Source: Oscillospiraceae bacterium
GTDB taxonomy: Bacteria > Bacillota > Clostridia > Oscillospirales > Ruminococcaceae
Reading direction: 5' to 3'
Assembly: GCA_020024475.1 (NCBI GenBank)
Contig: JAHHTS010000001.1
Span: forward strand, 1 to 63,694
Length of the DNA stretch: 63,694 nt
The notes beneath the pieces are model-generated. The model was not told where the DNA came from. It saw only the letters and a program-made list of their open reading frames with translations, and did not search any database. This document shows positions 36,086 to 45,458 of this stretch, piece after piece (position 1 is the stretch's first letter; each line of letters begins with the position of its first letter). The position numbers and the translations under genes were made by a program.

Positions 36086-37087
36086 ATGAGAATTATTATA
36101 GATGCTTTTGGAGGAGATTTTGCACCAATTGAACCTTTGAAAGGTGCTGCACAAGCGGTAAAGGAACTTGGTGTTGAAATTCTTGCAGTTGGTGATATTC
36201 CAAAAATGGAAGAATGTTGTAAGAAAAATAATATTGATACAACAGGAATTGCTTTTAAACAAGCTGACGAAGTTTTTGATATTCATGAAGACCCAACAAA
36301 AATCGTTAAAGAAAAAACAAATACATCACTTCATATTGCGTTCAGGGCTTTGGCTGATGGCGAAGGTGATGCCATGGTTTCAGCTGGAAGCACGGGCGCT
36401 ATTCTAGCAGGAGCCACTCTTATTGTAAGAAGAATAAAGGGATGCAAAAGACCGGCAATAGGTGCTGTTGTACCTGGATTGCATCCAGATGGATTTATGC
36501 TTATAGATAGTGGTGCTAATAATGAAGTAAGACCGGAAATGCTTAAACAGTTTGCGGTTATGGGTTCTGTCTATATGGAAAAAGTTATGGGAAGAATAAA
36601 TCCAAGGGTTGGACTTTTAAATAATGGAACAGAAGAAACGAAAGGGCCTGAAACACATCGTAATGCTTATTCTCTTATGAAAGAAGATGAAGAAATTAAC
36701 TTTATCGGAAATATAGAAGGACGAGATGTTTTGATGGATAAATGTGATGTTCTTGTAGCTGATGGATTTTCTGGAAATATAGGAATGAAATCTGTTGAAG
36801 GCACAGCTTCATTCATGAATAAAATGCTTAAACATATGTTTAAAACTAATCTTAAAACTAAAATTGCTGCTTTATTGTTGAAAAAACAGCTAATGGAATT
36901 TAAAGCTAAATTAGATTATACAGAATACGGTGGTGCACCAGTTATGGGTGTTACAAAAGGGGTTATCAAAGCGCATGGTTCATCAAATGCTAAAGCTTTC
37001 AAGAATGCTATAAGACAGGCCAAGCTTTATGCTGAAAAAGATGTTTCAAGTCTTATCGCTTCACAACTTGCTAAGGTAGAGGAGTAA
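36086..37087 (+). CDS. plsX: Phosphate acyltransferase PlsX
   Basis: PlsX converts acyl-ACP and phosphate to acyl-phosphate, the acyl donor for PlsY in phospholipid synthesis; it is a peripheral membrane enzyme. The 333 residues show the N-terminal IIIDAFGGDFAPIEPLKGA, MVSAGSTGAILAGATLI, LIDSGANNEVRPEMLKQFAVMGS, LLNNGTEETKGPE, and VLVADGFSGNIGMKSVEG. In many Firmicutes acpP lies between plsX and rnc; here rnc follows after 2 bases with no acpP. Confidence 0.97.
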   Translation: MRIIIDAFGGDFAPIEPLKGAAQAVKELGVEILAVGDIPKMEECCKKNNIDTTGIAFKQADEVFDIHEDPTKIVKEKTNTSLHIAFRALADGEGDAMVSAGSTGAILAGATLIVRRIKGCKRPAIGAVVPGLHPDGFMLIDSGANNEVRPEMLKQFAVMGSVYMEKVMGRINPRVGLLNNGTEETKGPETHRNAYSLMKEDEEINFIGNIEGRDVLMDKCDVLVADGFSGNIGMKSVEGTASFMNKMLKHMFKTNLKTKIAALLLKKQLMEFKAKLDYTEYGGAPVMGVTKGVIKAHGSSNAKAFKNAIRQAKLYAEKDVSSLIASQLAKVEE

Positions 37088-37089
37088 AA

Positions 37090-37755
37090 ATGAAACAACT
37101 TGAAAAAAATATAGGTTATCATTTTAAAGATAAAAATTTATTGCGTACAGCGGTTACACATTCATCATATGCAAATGAAAATAGAGGAAACATTTCTTAT
37201 AATGAAAGACTTGAGTTTTTAGGCGATGCGGTTTTGCAGTTAATAACTAGTGAAAAGCTATTTAAAGAAAACCCTAGTATGCCTGAGGGAAAGATGAGTA
37301 AACAGCGTGCGGCTTTGGTTTGTGAAGATGCTCTTGCAGGTTATTCAACAGAATTAAATTTAGGGGAATTTATGCTTCTAGGTAAAGGAGAAGAAACATC
37401 TGGTGGTAGGCATCGTCCATCAATTTTGGCAGACGCATTTGAGGCTGTTACTGGTGCTATTTTCCTTGATGGTGGTATGGAAAATGCAAAGAAATTTGTT
37501 TTGCATTTTATTGATGCAGCACATCTTTCACTTCAGGATTATAAAACTCTTTTACAGGAGATAATTCAGCAGAACCCTGGTGAACGACTTAGCTATGTTG
37601 TTATAGGAGAGAATGGACCAGATCACGATAAAAGCTTTACTGTTGAGGTTCGACTTAATAGTAATGTAATTGGGACTGGCAAAGGCAAAAGTAAAAAACA
37701 AGCTGAACAATCAGCGGCGAAAGAAGCATTAGCTTTAATGGGATATAAAAACTAA
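37090..37755 (+). CDS. rnc: Ribonuclease III
   Basis: RNase III cleaves double-stranded RNA, including rRNA precursors. The 221 residues contain the catalytic signature NERLEFLGDAVLQLI, the second metal site ADAFEAVTGAIFLDGG, and a C-terminal dsRNA-binding domain from LLQEIIQQNPGERLSYVV to KQAEQSAAKEALALMG. It starts 2 bases after plsX. Confidence 0.97.
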   Translation: MKQLEKNIGYHFKDKNLLRTAVTHSSYANENRGNISYNERLEFLGDAVLQLITSEKLFKENPSMPEGKMSKQRAALVCEDALAGYSTELNLGEFMLLGKGEETSGGRHRPSILADAFEAVTGAIFLDGGMENAKKFVLHFIDAAHLSLQDYKTLLQEIIQQNPGERLSYVVIGENGPDHDKSFTVEVRLNSNVIGTGKGKSKKQAEQSAAKEALALMGYKN

Positions 37756-37776
37756 TTTTGAGAATGAAGGCGGAAT

Positions 37777-38802
37777 ATGACAAAACATAAGAATTTATCA
37801 ATATTTGTACCGCATGAAGGATGCCCTAATCAGTGTAGTTTCTGTGATCAGAAGAAAATAAGTGGAACACAAAACCCGCCTTCTCCGTTAGAGGTTATTT
37901 CACTTTGTGATAAGTTTTTACCTTATGATAAAGAAGAAGGAAAAAGTTACGAAATTGCATTTTTTGGAGGAAGTTTTACGGCAATTAATCATGATTATAT
38001 GGTTGCGCTTTTAGAAGCTGCTTATCCATTTGTCAAAAGTGGAAGAGCAAGCGGAATAAGAGTTTCTACAAGACCAGATGCAATAAATGATGAAATATTA
38101 TCGGTGCTAAAACAATATGGTGTCACAGCTATCGAACTTGGTGCACAGAGTATGCAGAATGATGTTTTGAAAATGAACCTTAGGGGACATACTGTACAAG
38201 ATGTTTTTGATGCAGGTAACATGATAAAAAAATGGCGATTTTCATTAGGTTTGCAGATGATGCCAGGGCTGTATGGTCAAAAAGACTATATGTCTTATGC
38301 AATAGATACTGCTGAAAAATTCATAGCAATAAAACCCGACACCGTTAGGATTTATCCTACAATTACATTGAAAGATACATTGCTTGAAAAGCTTTACCAA
38401 AAAGGTATATACACACCCCCAACATTGGATGAGATGGTAAAAATTTGTGCCGTTTTAGTAAAGATGTTCAATGATAATAATATTAGAATTATAAAATTAG
38501 GTTTGCACGCTGATAGTGGAATTGAAAAAAATATGATTGCAGGTCCATATCATCCTGCCATTAATGAACTTGTACATAGTTATATAATGCTACAAGAGTT
38601 TAAAACTGAATTGCTTAAAAGAGAAAAAGGAAATTATATAATTTATGTAAACCCACATAAACACTCACAGGCGGTTGGTCAGAAAAAGTCTAATATTAAA
38701 CAACTATCTGCTCTAGGATACAATGTTATAGTTAAAGATGATAACAGTTTGTGTGATAATAAAGTTAAAATTATTTTAGAAGGGGAAAAACAGTGTATTT
38801 AA
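37777..38802 (+). CDS. Radical SAM protein, Elp3-like without acetyltransferase domain
   Basis: The 341 residues contain an N-terminal CPNQCSFCDQKKISG, a CxxxCxxC site for the SAM-cleaving 4Fe-4S cluster, followed by IAFFGGSFTAIN and IRVSTRPDAIN, as in the COG1243/Elp3 radical domain. The GNAT domain of true Elp3 is missing. The conserved place between rnc and smc in clostridia suggests a housekeeping role, perhaps tRNA modification, but the reaction is unknown. It overlaps smc by 10 bases. Confidence 0.85.
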   Translation: MTKHKNLSIFVPHEGCPNQCSFCDQKKISGTQNPPSPLEVISLCDKFLPYDKEEGKSYEIAFFGGSFTAINHDYMVALLEAAYPFVKSGRASGIRVSTRPDAINDEILSVLKQYGVTAIELGAQSMQNDVLKMNLRGHTVQDVFDAGNMIKKWRFSLGLQMMPGLYGQKDYMSYAIDTAEKFIAIKPDTVRIYPTITLKDTLLEKLYQKGIYTPPTLDEMVKICAVLVKMFNDNNIRIIKLGLHADSGIEKNMIAGPYHPAINELVHSYIMLQEFKTELLKREKGNYIIYVNPHKHSQAVGQKKSNIKQLSALGYNVIVKDDNSLCDNKVKIILEGEKQCI

Positions 38803-41800
38803 AAGCTATTGAACTTCACGGCTTTAAATCCTTTCCGGAAAAAACAAAAATAGAATTTGAAAAAGGGATGAGTGCTGTTGTAGGACCTAATGGTTCTGGT
38901 AAAAGCAATATTAGTGATGCGATAAGATGGGTGCTAGGAGAAACAAGAACAAGCCGGCTTCGTGCAAATGGCAAAATGGAGGATATTATTTTCGGTGGCA
39001 CTCAAAAACGAAATCCAATGGGATTTGCGGCGGTAAGCCTTATCCTTGATAATACCGATCACAGTTTTGATGTGGAAAGTGATGAAGTTGCGATAATGAG
39101 AAAATATTACCGCGGCGGAGACAGCGAATATTATATAAATGGCGCTAGAGTGAGATTACGTGATATTCAGGAACTATTTTTCGATACAGGCCTTGGAAAA
39201 AATGGCTACTCCGTTGTGGGGCAAGGGAAGGTTAGCGAAATAGTTACAAGTAAACCTGAAGGAAGACGAGAAATATTTGAAGAAGCTTCTGGTATTGCAA
39301 AGTTTAGATATAAGAAAAATGAAGCGGAAAGAAAACTAGAATCTGCAGAGGGAAATATAACACGACTTGTAGATATTCTATCTGGACTTGAAGAAAGAGT
39401 AGAGCCTCTTAGAAAAGAAAGCGAAAAAGCAAAGGAATTTATCACTTTATCAGAAAAGAAAAAAGAACTAGAAATTTCTTTATGGATTGATACTGTTGAC
39501 AAGTCTAAAGAGCTTATCAGAACAGAACAAAGAAAACTAGAGATTTATCAAACCGATTATGACAATGTAAACAGTCAATTAGAAAAAAGTGAAAAATATA
39601 TAGAAGAAAAATTTCTTTACGCTAACAGCCTTATAGTTAAAAGTGAAGAAAATGTAAAAGATATACGTAATGCCGATGGTGAGATTTCAGAGATATCAAG
39701 CCAGTTAGCTGTTGATAAAAGTATTAGAGATTTTGAACAAAGACAGATAATAAATCTTAATGAAGAACTTAAAGTATTTGAATTAGAAGGTGCACGGTCT
39801 GCTGGTGAAATAGAAAGAATTTCGAATAAAATAAATAGACTGAATAGTGAAATAACTGCAAAACATTTGAAACAAAGCGAATTGCAGATGAAACTTGATG
39901 AAATCGTCTCAAACTCACAACATTCCGGGGATGAAAAAATAAGAATAAACGGCCTGTTGAATAATATAAATCTTGATTTACAGGATAAAAAAATAGAGCT
40001 AGGTGCGATTGACAGTCATACTTCTACTATCAAAAATAATCTTGAAACAGCAAAAGCCAGTCTTGAAAAAGCAGAAAATTATGCTGCTGACAGTAAAAAG
40101 CGAGCAGAAGATGTAAAAGAATTCATCGCTCTTACAGATGAAAGTATAAGTAAAAATAAAAATATACGCAGCGGCCTTGTTATGAAGAAAAATTCTGCTG
40201 TAGAAAAGCTAAATAATACGATAAAACTGGCACAGAATAATGAATTGGTACAAAGACAGACATTAGATAAAATAAAGATTTTAACAGATCTTGAAAATAA
40301 TATGGATGGCTTTGCACAAAGTGTAAGAAATATTCTAAAACGTTCTAATGAAGGTGGAATAGGTGGAATTCTAGGAAGTGTTGCACAACTTATAACGGTT
40401 GAAAAAGGGTTCGAAACAGCCGTAGAAGTAGCCTTGGGGTATCAGCTTCAGAATATTGTTGTTGAAAATGAAGCAAGCGCCAAAATGGCTATAGAATATC
40501 TAAAAAAAAGCCATGGTGGTCGTGCAACTTTTTTACCAGTAGATACAGTTAAACCATCTAATTTTAATGAAAATCTTCCTGATTGGGCCAGAACAGGAGA
40601 TAGTATAATAAAAGCCGATTCTAGGTTTAGAAATATTATTTCAAATCTTCTAGGAAGAACAATAATAGTTGATAATATAAATAGTGCGTCATCTTTAGCA
40701 AAAAAACTTAATTATCGTTATAAAATAGTTACAATGGACGGTCAGCAAATAAACGCCGGCGGTTCATTTACAGGTGGCTCGGTAAGTAAAAGCGCTGGGC
40801 TGTTTACAAGAAAATCAGAGATTGAAGAACTTAAAGTTAAAATATCAAGGCTAAAAGATGAGTATGATAAACTAAATAAAGAGAGACATTCTGAACAAGA
40901 TGTTGTTGATAATATAAATAGTAGTATTGAAGGCTATGATGCAGAAATAGAGTCATTTATTATAGATAAAAATAACGCGGGAATTGAGTATGCGAGACTT
41001 GAACAAACTGCTAATCAGTACGCAACAACAGTGCAAAATCTTAAAAAAGACATAGATAACTTCAACTTTGGTATTACAAATAATGCAAAACGTAAGTTAT
41101 CATTGCTGACTTCTATTGCTGAAAAAGAAAAAGAAATTGTAGAACTTAAGGAAAAACTTAATAATATAGGGACTGCCGATGAAGAAAGCTCACAGTTACA
41201 GAATAAGTATATAAATGATATTCAGCAGCTGAAACTTGATGTTGTTACATTACAAGGACAAGTTTCAGTTGAAGAGAATAATCTTTCACAACACGCAGTA
41301 AACTCAGAAAACAGAAATCTTAGAAAAGATTCTGTTTTAAATAAGATTCAAGAAAGTAAGTCTAAGATTGCCGAAAAAACTCAGGCAATTATTGCTGCTG
41401 ATGAAAAGATTAAAGAATTAAAAAACACTATTAAATGCAAAGAAGAAGAAAATAGTCGTTTTGTAAATGAAAGACTTGAAATTGAAGCAGAGAGAACAAA
41501 AATTACTACAGAAAATAAAGGGCTCACAAATACTAGAGAAGAACTTTCAGGACATATTGTTAAATTAGGTGAAAGAATTAAGAATATGGAAGTTTCCTAT
41601 GATGAAATTATTTCAAAATTATGGGAAGAATACGAACTTACTGTTCAAAATGCAAGAGAATTTTGCGTTGAAATTACAGATGAATCACTTATGAAAAAAG
41701 AGTTGGCAACAACCAGAAACTCTATAAGAAAACTTGGTAATGTAAATGTAGGTGCTATTGATGAGTATAAGGAAGTATTTGAAAGATATACATATCTTAA

Positions 41801-42350
41801 AAGACAATTTGAAGATTTACAGCAAAGTAAGTCTCAACTTGTTAAGCTTATAACTTCACTGAATGGTGAAATGAAAACATTATTTACACAAAGTTTTGAT
41901 ATAATAAATAAAAATTTCGGAAGAATTTTTGTAGAGTTGTTTGGTGGAGGTAGTGCAAAATTAGAACTAACAGATAGAGATGATGTTCTTAACAGTGGTA
42001 TTGAAATTGTTGTAAGCCCTCCAGGTAAGGTTATCAAAAGTCTTACTGCTCTTTCTGGCGGTGAACAAGCCCTAGTAGCTATTTCAATTTATTTTGCAAT
42101 TTTGGCACATAATCCTTCACCATTCTGTGTACTTGATGAAATCGAGGCTGCACTTGACGATGTAAATGTAGCTAGATATGCAAACTACATTCACAGAATC
42201 TGCGATAAAACTCAGTTCATTGTCATTACCCATCGTCGTGGCACTATGGAAGCTGCCGATGTTCTTTATGGCGTTACTATGCAAGAGGACGGTATTTCAA
42301 AATTATTGAAACTTGATGTAAACAATCTTTCACCATCAATTCTTAACTAA
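38793..42350 (+). CDS. smc: Chromosome segregation protein SMC
   Basis: SMC forms the condensin ring with ScpA and ScpB, which are not in the window. The 1185 residues show the N-terminal head with GPNGSGKSNISDAIRWVLGE (residues about 32-51), two long coiled coils rich in E/K/Q, a flexible hinge (about 515-670, GGIGGILGSVAQLITVEKGF and VTMDGQQINAGGSFTGGS), and the C-terminal head with LSGGEQALVAISIYFAI and FCVLDEIEAALDDVN. Length is standard. Its start lies inside the radical-SAM gene, preceded by AAGGGG. Confidence 0.97.
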   Translation: MYLKAIELHGFKSFPEKTKIEFEKGMSAVVGPNGSGKSNISDAIRWVLGETRTSRLRANGKMEDIIFGGTQKRNPMGFAAVSLILDNTDHSFDVESDEVAIMRKYYRGGDSEYYINGARVRLRDIQELFFDTGLGKNGYSVVGQGKVSEIVTSKPEGRREIFEEASGIAKFRYKKNEAERKLESAEGNITRLVDILSGLEERVEPLRKESEKAKEFITLSEKKKELEISLWIDTVDKSKELIRTEQRKLEIYQTDYDNVNSQLEKSEKYIEEKFLYANSLIVKSEENVKDIRNADGEISEISSQLAVDKSIRDFEQRQIINLNEELKVFELEGARSAGEIERISNKINRLNSEITAKHLKQSELQMKLDEIVSNSQHSGDEKIRINGLLNNINLDLQDKKIELGAIDSHTSTIKNNLETAKASLEKAENYAADSKKRAEDVKEFIALTDESISKNKNIRSGLVMKKNSAVEKLNNTIKLAQNNELVQRQTLDKIKILTDLENNMDGFAQSVRNILKRSNEGGIGGILGSVAQLITVEKGFETAVEVALGYQLQNIVVENEASAKMAIEYLKKSHGGRATFLPVDTVKPSNFNENLPDWARTGDSIIKADSRFRNIISNLLGRTIIVDNINSASSLAKKLNYRYKIVTMDGQQINAGGSFTGGSVSKSAGLFTRKSEIEELKVKISRLKDEYDKLNKERHSEQDVVDNINSSIEGYDAEIESFIIDKNNAGIEYARLEQTANQYATTVQNLKKDIDNFNFGITNNAKRKLSLLTSIAEKEKEIVELKEKLNNIGTADEESSQLQNKYINDIQQLKLDVVTLQGQVSVEENNLSQHAVNSENRNLRKDSVLNKIQESKSKIAEKTQAIIAADEKIKELKNTIKCKEEENSRFVNERLEIEAERTKITTENKGLTNTREELSGHIVKLGERIKNMEVSYDEIISKLWEEYELTVQNAREFCVEITDESLMKKELATTRNSIRKLGNVNVGAIDEYKEVFERYTYLKRQFEDLQQSKSQLVKLITSLNGEMKTLFTQSFDIINKNFGRIFVELFGGGSAKLELTDRDDVLNSGIEIVVSPPGKVIKSLTALSGGEQALVAISIYFAILAHNPSPFCVLDEIEAALDDVNVARYANYIHRICDKTQFIVITHRRGTMEAADVLYGVTMQEDGISKLLKLDVNNLSPSILN

Positions 42351-42362
42351 AAGGAGATAAAA

Positions 42363-43286
42363 ATGGGATTCTTTGATAAATTGGGCTTTGGCCTAAAAAA
42401 AACAAAGGGTGGTATATTTGATTCTATCACTAAATCTTTGAGAAATTCTCAAATAGATGATGATATGTATGATGATTTACTTGATCAGCTTATTTTAGCT
42501 GATGTTGGATATGAAACAAGCCAATATCTTTGTGATGAGCTAAAAAGAAGAGTAAAAAAAGAAAAAATTAAAACTGGCGAAGAAGCAGTTGAGCAGATGA
42601 AAGATATTATTAAAGATTTGCTCAATGCTGAAGAAGATATGGATTATAGTAAAAAACCGACAGTTATTCTTATAATAGGCGTAAATGGTGTAGGAAAAAC
42701 AACTTCAATTGGGAAATTAGCTAATCTTTATAAACAGCAGGAAAATAAAGTTCTTCTTGCAGCAGGGGATACATTCCGTGCTGCTGCAGCCAGTCAATTG
42801 AATGAATGGGCACAAAGAGCAGGTGTTGATATTGTCATGCATGAAGAAGGTGCAGATCCGGCATCAGTGATTTTTGAAGCAGTTCAGAAAGCTAAAAATG
42901 AAAATTACGATATAGTCATTTGTGATACTGCTGGTAGACTTCATAATAAGAAAAACCTTATGGCAGAATTAAGTAAAATTCGACGTGTTGTTACAAAAGC
43001 AGATAGCGAAGCAGGGGTTGAAACACTTTTGGTTCTAGAAGCTGTTACAGGTCAAAATGCTATAAGTCAGGCGAAAGAATTTATTTCTGCTGCTGAGGCA
43101 ACAGGTATTATTCTTACAAAGCTTGATGGTACAGCAAAAGGTGGTAGTGTTATTTCAATTAAAAGAAATCTTGGCGTACCAGTAAGATTTATTGGCGTTG
43201 GAGAAGGAATTGATGACTTAATGATATTTGATGCACAGGCTTTCGCCGATACCCTTGTAAGTCTTCCTGAAAGTGAGGAAGAATAA
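42363..43286 (+). CDS. ftsY: Signal recognition particle receptor FtsY
   Basis: FtsY docks SRP-ribosome complexes at the membrane. The 307 residues are essentially the NG domain without the long acidic A domain of E. coli. They show GVNGVGKTTSIGKLANLY (G1), DTFRAAAASQL, CDTAGRLHNKK (G3), TKLDGTAKGGSVISI (G4) and the closing GVGEGIDDLMIFDAQAFAD. Ribosome binding site AAAGGAG. It overlaps rdgB by one base, and smc-ftsY is a conserved pair. Confidence 0.97.
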   Translation: MGFFDKLGFGLKKTKGGIFDSITKSLRNSQIDDDMYDDLLDQLILADVGYETSQYLCDELKRRVKKEKIKTGEEAVEQMKDIIKDLLNAEEDMDYSKKPTVILIIGVNGVGKTTSIGKLANLYKQQENKVLLAAGDTFRAAAASQLNEWAQRAGVDIVMHEEGADPASVIFEAVQKAKNENYDIVICDTAGRLHNKKNLMAELSKIRRVVTKADSEAGVETLLVLEAVTGQNAISQAKEFISAAEATGIILTKLDGTAKGGSVISIKRNLGVPVRFIGVGEGIDDLMIFDAQAFADTLVSLPESEEE

Positions 43287-43885
43287 TGATTTTTGCTGCA
43301 GCAACAAATAATCAGAAAAAGTTGAAAGAAATTCAAAGAATTCTTCATGCACTTGGTCATGATGCCAAAACATTGAGAGATATTGGAATTCAAATAGAAA
43401 TTGAAGAAAATGGAACAACATTTGAAGAAAATGCATTGATTAAAGCCAAGACAATCGCAAAAATTTGCAACATGCCAACAATTAGTGATGACTCAGGTCT
43501 TATGGTGGATTATCTTGATGGTGCCCCAGGTGTTTATACGGCGAGATATGCCGGAGAACATGCAACTGATGATGAAAATATTGATAAACTACTCATAGCC
43601 CTTAAGGATGTAGAAAAAGAAAATCGAACAGCTAGATTTGTAAGTAGTGTCTGTCTATACATTCCAAGAGAAAACGGTGCGGATGAGCATATTATTTGCA
43701 CTGGCAAATGTGAAGGATGGATTGCTTTTGAAAGAGTGGGATTCGATGGTTTTGGATATGATCCGGTGTTTATGGTTGGCGAAGAAAGTTATGCTCAAAT
43801 GAGTTCTGATGAAAAAGATGCAATTAGTCATCGTGGTAAGGCGATGAGAATGCTAGGTGATGAGATTGCAAGAATTGATTTTTAA
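43286..43885 (+). CDS. rdgB: dITP/XTP pyrophosphatase
   Basis: This RdgB/HAM1 enzyme removes non-canonical purine nucleoside triphosphates from the pool. The 199 residues show the N-terminal AAATNNQKKLKEIQRIL, SDDSGLMVDYLDGAPGVYTARYAGE, GFGYDPVF and the C-terminal MSSDEKDAISHRGKAM. It overlaps the last base of ftsY, indicating translational coupling. Confidence 0.95.
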   Translation: MIFAAATNNQKKLKEIQRILHALGHDAKTLRDIGIQIEIEENGTTFEENALIKAKTIAKICNMPTISDDSGLMVDYLDGAPGVYTARYAGEHATDDENIDKLLIALKDVEKENRTARFVSSVCLYIPRENGADEHIICTGKCEGWIAFERVGFDGFGYDPVFMVGEESYAQMSSDEKDAISHRGKAMRMLGDEIARIDF

Positions 43886-43937
43886 TTAAAAATTTACAAT
43901 TTAATAATTTTATATAAAGGAAATAAAGGGAGAAAAT

Positions 43938-44243
43938 ATGATAACATCTAAACAGCGTGCATTTTTACGCAGTCAGGCACAGCACCTTGACACAATTTTC
44001 CAAATTGGTAAAACAGGATTTACTCAAGAAAGTATTGAAGGTATAAACAATGCCCTTAAAGCAAGAGAAATCATAAAACTTAGAGTTCTAGAGAATTGTG
44101 CATATTCAGCAAAAGATGCAGGTAAGTTACTTGCAGAAGAACTGGATGCTGAATGCGTTCAAGTTATAGGTTCAAAAATAGTACTTTTTAAACAGAAGCA
44201 AAAAGATTCAAAATTTGATCTTAAAAACCTAACAACACTATAA
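43938..44243 (+). CDS. yhbY: YhbY family RNA-binding protein
   Basis: The 101 residues form a CRM domain: KQRAFLRSQAQHLDTIFQIGKTGFT with the IGK-G loop, IKLRVLENC, and the closing AECVQVIGSKIVLFKQ. YhbY/YqeI proteins bind pre-50S ribosomes. Placement before nadD is conserved in Firmicutes. The gap after rdgB is 52 bases and the site is AGGGAGAA. Confidence 0.93.
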   Translation: MITSKQRAFLRSQAQHLDTIFQIGKTGFTQESIEGINNALKAREIIKLRVLENCAYSAKDAGKLLAEELDAECVQVIGSKIVLFKQKQKDSKFDLKNLTTL

Positions 44244-44264
44244 TAGACTTTGAAAGAGAAAATT

Positions 44265-45458
44265 ATGGATATTTTGCTTTTCGGTGGAGCTTTTGACCCT
44301 GTTCACAACGGGCATATAAATATTTTGAAAAAAGCAATGGAATATAAGAGTTTTGATAAAGTTATAATTATGCCCACTGGAACACCTGGTCATAAAGATA
44401 ACTGTAAAGTTCCTTTTGACATAAGAAAGCATATGGCTGAAATTGCGTTTAAAAAGCTTGATAATAATATTGAAATATCGGATTATGAAGGAAGAAGATT
44501 AGAAAAAAGTTACAGCTATACAACAGTTGATTATATTAAAGGAGTTTATCCAAACGCAAAAATTTATTTTTTGATTGGCTCTGATAGTGCTATGAGTTTC
44601 AAAAAGTGGAAGGAATGGAAAAAATTGGCGAAATCTGTCACTTTTTTAATTTTGTCAAGAGATTTTTGTGAAAATGAAAAATTAAAAAAAGCTGTAAATG
44701 ATATAAAAGAATTTTCACCAGACACTGTAATTTTAAATAGCAAAATATTACCTATTTCATCAACACTAATAAGAGAGCGCGCTTCTAAGGGTGAAAGTAT
44801 ATATAGCTATACCGATAGAGATGTTGCATCTATAATAAAATCAAATAATTTGTATTGCGAGGATTTTTATACTAGAACAATATCTACTGCAGAAATGCTT
44901 GTTCCTTTTATACTTAGAAAAAATAGGGCTATGCATACTTATAATGTCGAAACACTGGCGTATGAATTAGCACAAATACATAAAGTAAATGTGAACAAAT
45001 CAAGATTAGCAGCTCTTTTACACGATATTATGAAACAAGCTGACCCTGATACAGTATTGCGGCGAGCAAGACGAAGTGATATAATTGAACGAATAGATAA
45101 AAAAACTTATCCAGTATTACATGGTTTCGCTGCTGCTGACTATGCTAAACATGAAATGGGAATTGAAGATGAAGAAATACTTTTGGCTATTAAAAATCAT
45201 ACATGTGGTCGAAGCGGTATGTGTAACCTTGAAAAAGTTATTTATCTTGCGGATATGTTATGCGCAGAAAGAAATTTTCCAGATAAAGATAGATTATTAA
45301 CTCTTGCAAGAAAAAATCTAGATATCGGTATGGAACAGGCATTGAAATCAAGCATTAAGTGGTTGAAAGAAAAAGGAGACGAAATAGACTCTGACAGCAT
45401 TGATGCCTTAAAGTATTTTGAGAAACTTAATAATCACGGAGGAAATGACAATGGCTAA
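44265..45458 (+). CDS. nadD: Fused nicotinate-nucleotide adenylyltransferase and YqeK HD hydrolase
   Basis: The 397 residues join two enzymes that are usually separate genes. Residues 1-190 are NadD, which makes nicotinic acid adenine dinucleotide: LLFGGAFDPVHNGHINIL, IIMPTGTPGHKD, IGSDSAMSFKKWKEW and ISSTLIRERASKGESI. Residues about 200-390 are a YqeK-type HD domain: MHTYNVETLAYELA, ALLHDIMKQ, HGFAAADYA, LAIKNHTCGRSGM and IYLADMLCAER; YqeK hydrolyses symmetrical Ap4A. The frame also opens at TTG 44250, but the ATG at 44265 gives the normal NadD N terminus. The LCP gene overlaps its end by 8 bases. Confidence 0.95.
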   Translation: MDILLFGGAFDPVHNGHINILKKAMEYKSFDKVIIMPTGTPGHKDNCKVPFDIRKHMAEIAFKKLDNNIEISDYEGRRLEKSYSYTTVDYIKGVYPNAKIYFLIGSDSAMSFKKWKEWKKLAKSVTFLILSRDFCENEKLKKAVNDIKEFSPDTVILNSKILPISSTLIRERASKGESIYSYTDRDVASIIKSNNLYCEDFYTRTISTAEMLVPFILRKNRAMHTYNVETLAYELAQIHKVNVNKSRLAALLHDIMKQADPDTVLRRARRSDIIERIDKKTYPVLHGFAAADYAKHEMGIEDEEILLAIKNHTCGRSGMCNLEKVIYLADMLCAERNFPDKDRLLTLARKNLDIGMEQALKSSIKWLKEKGDEIDSDSIDALKYFEKLNNHGGNDNG

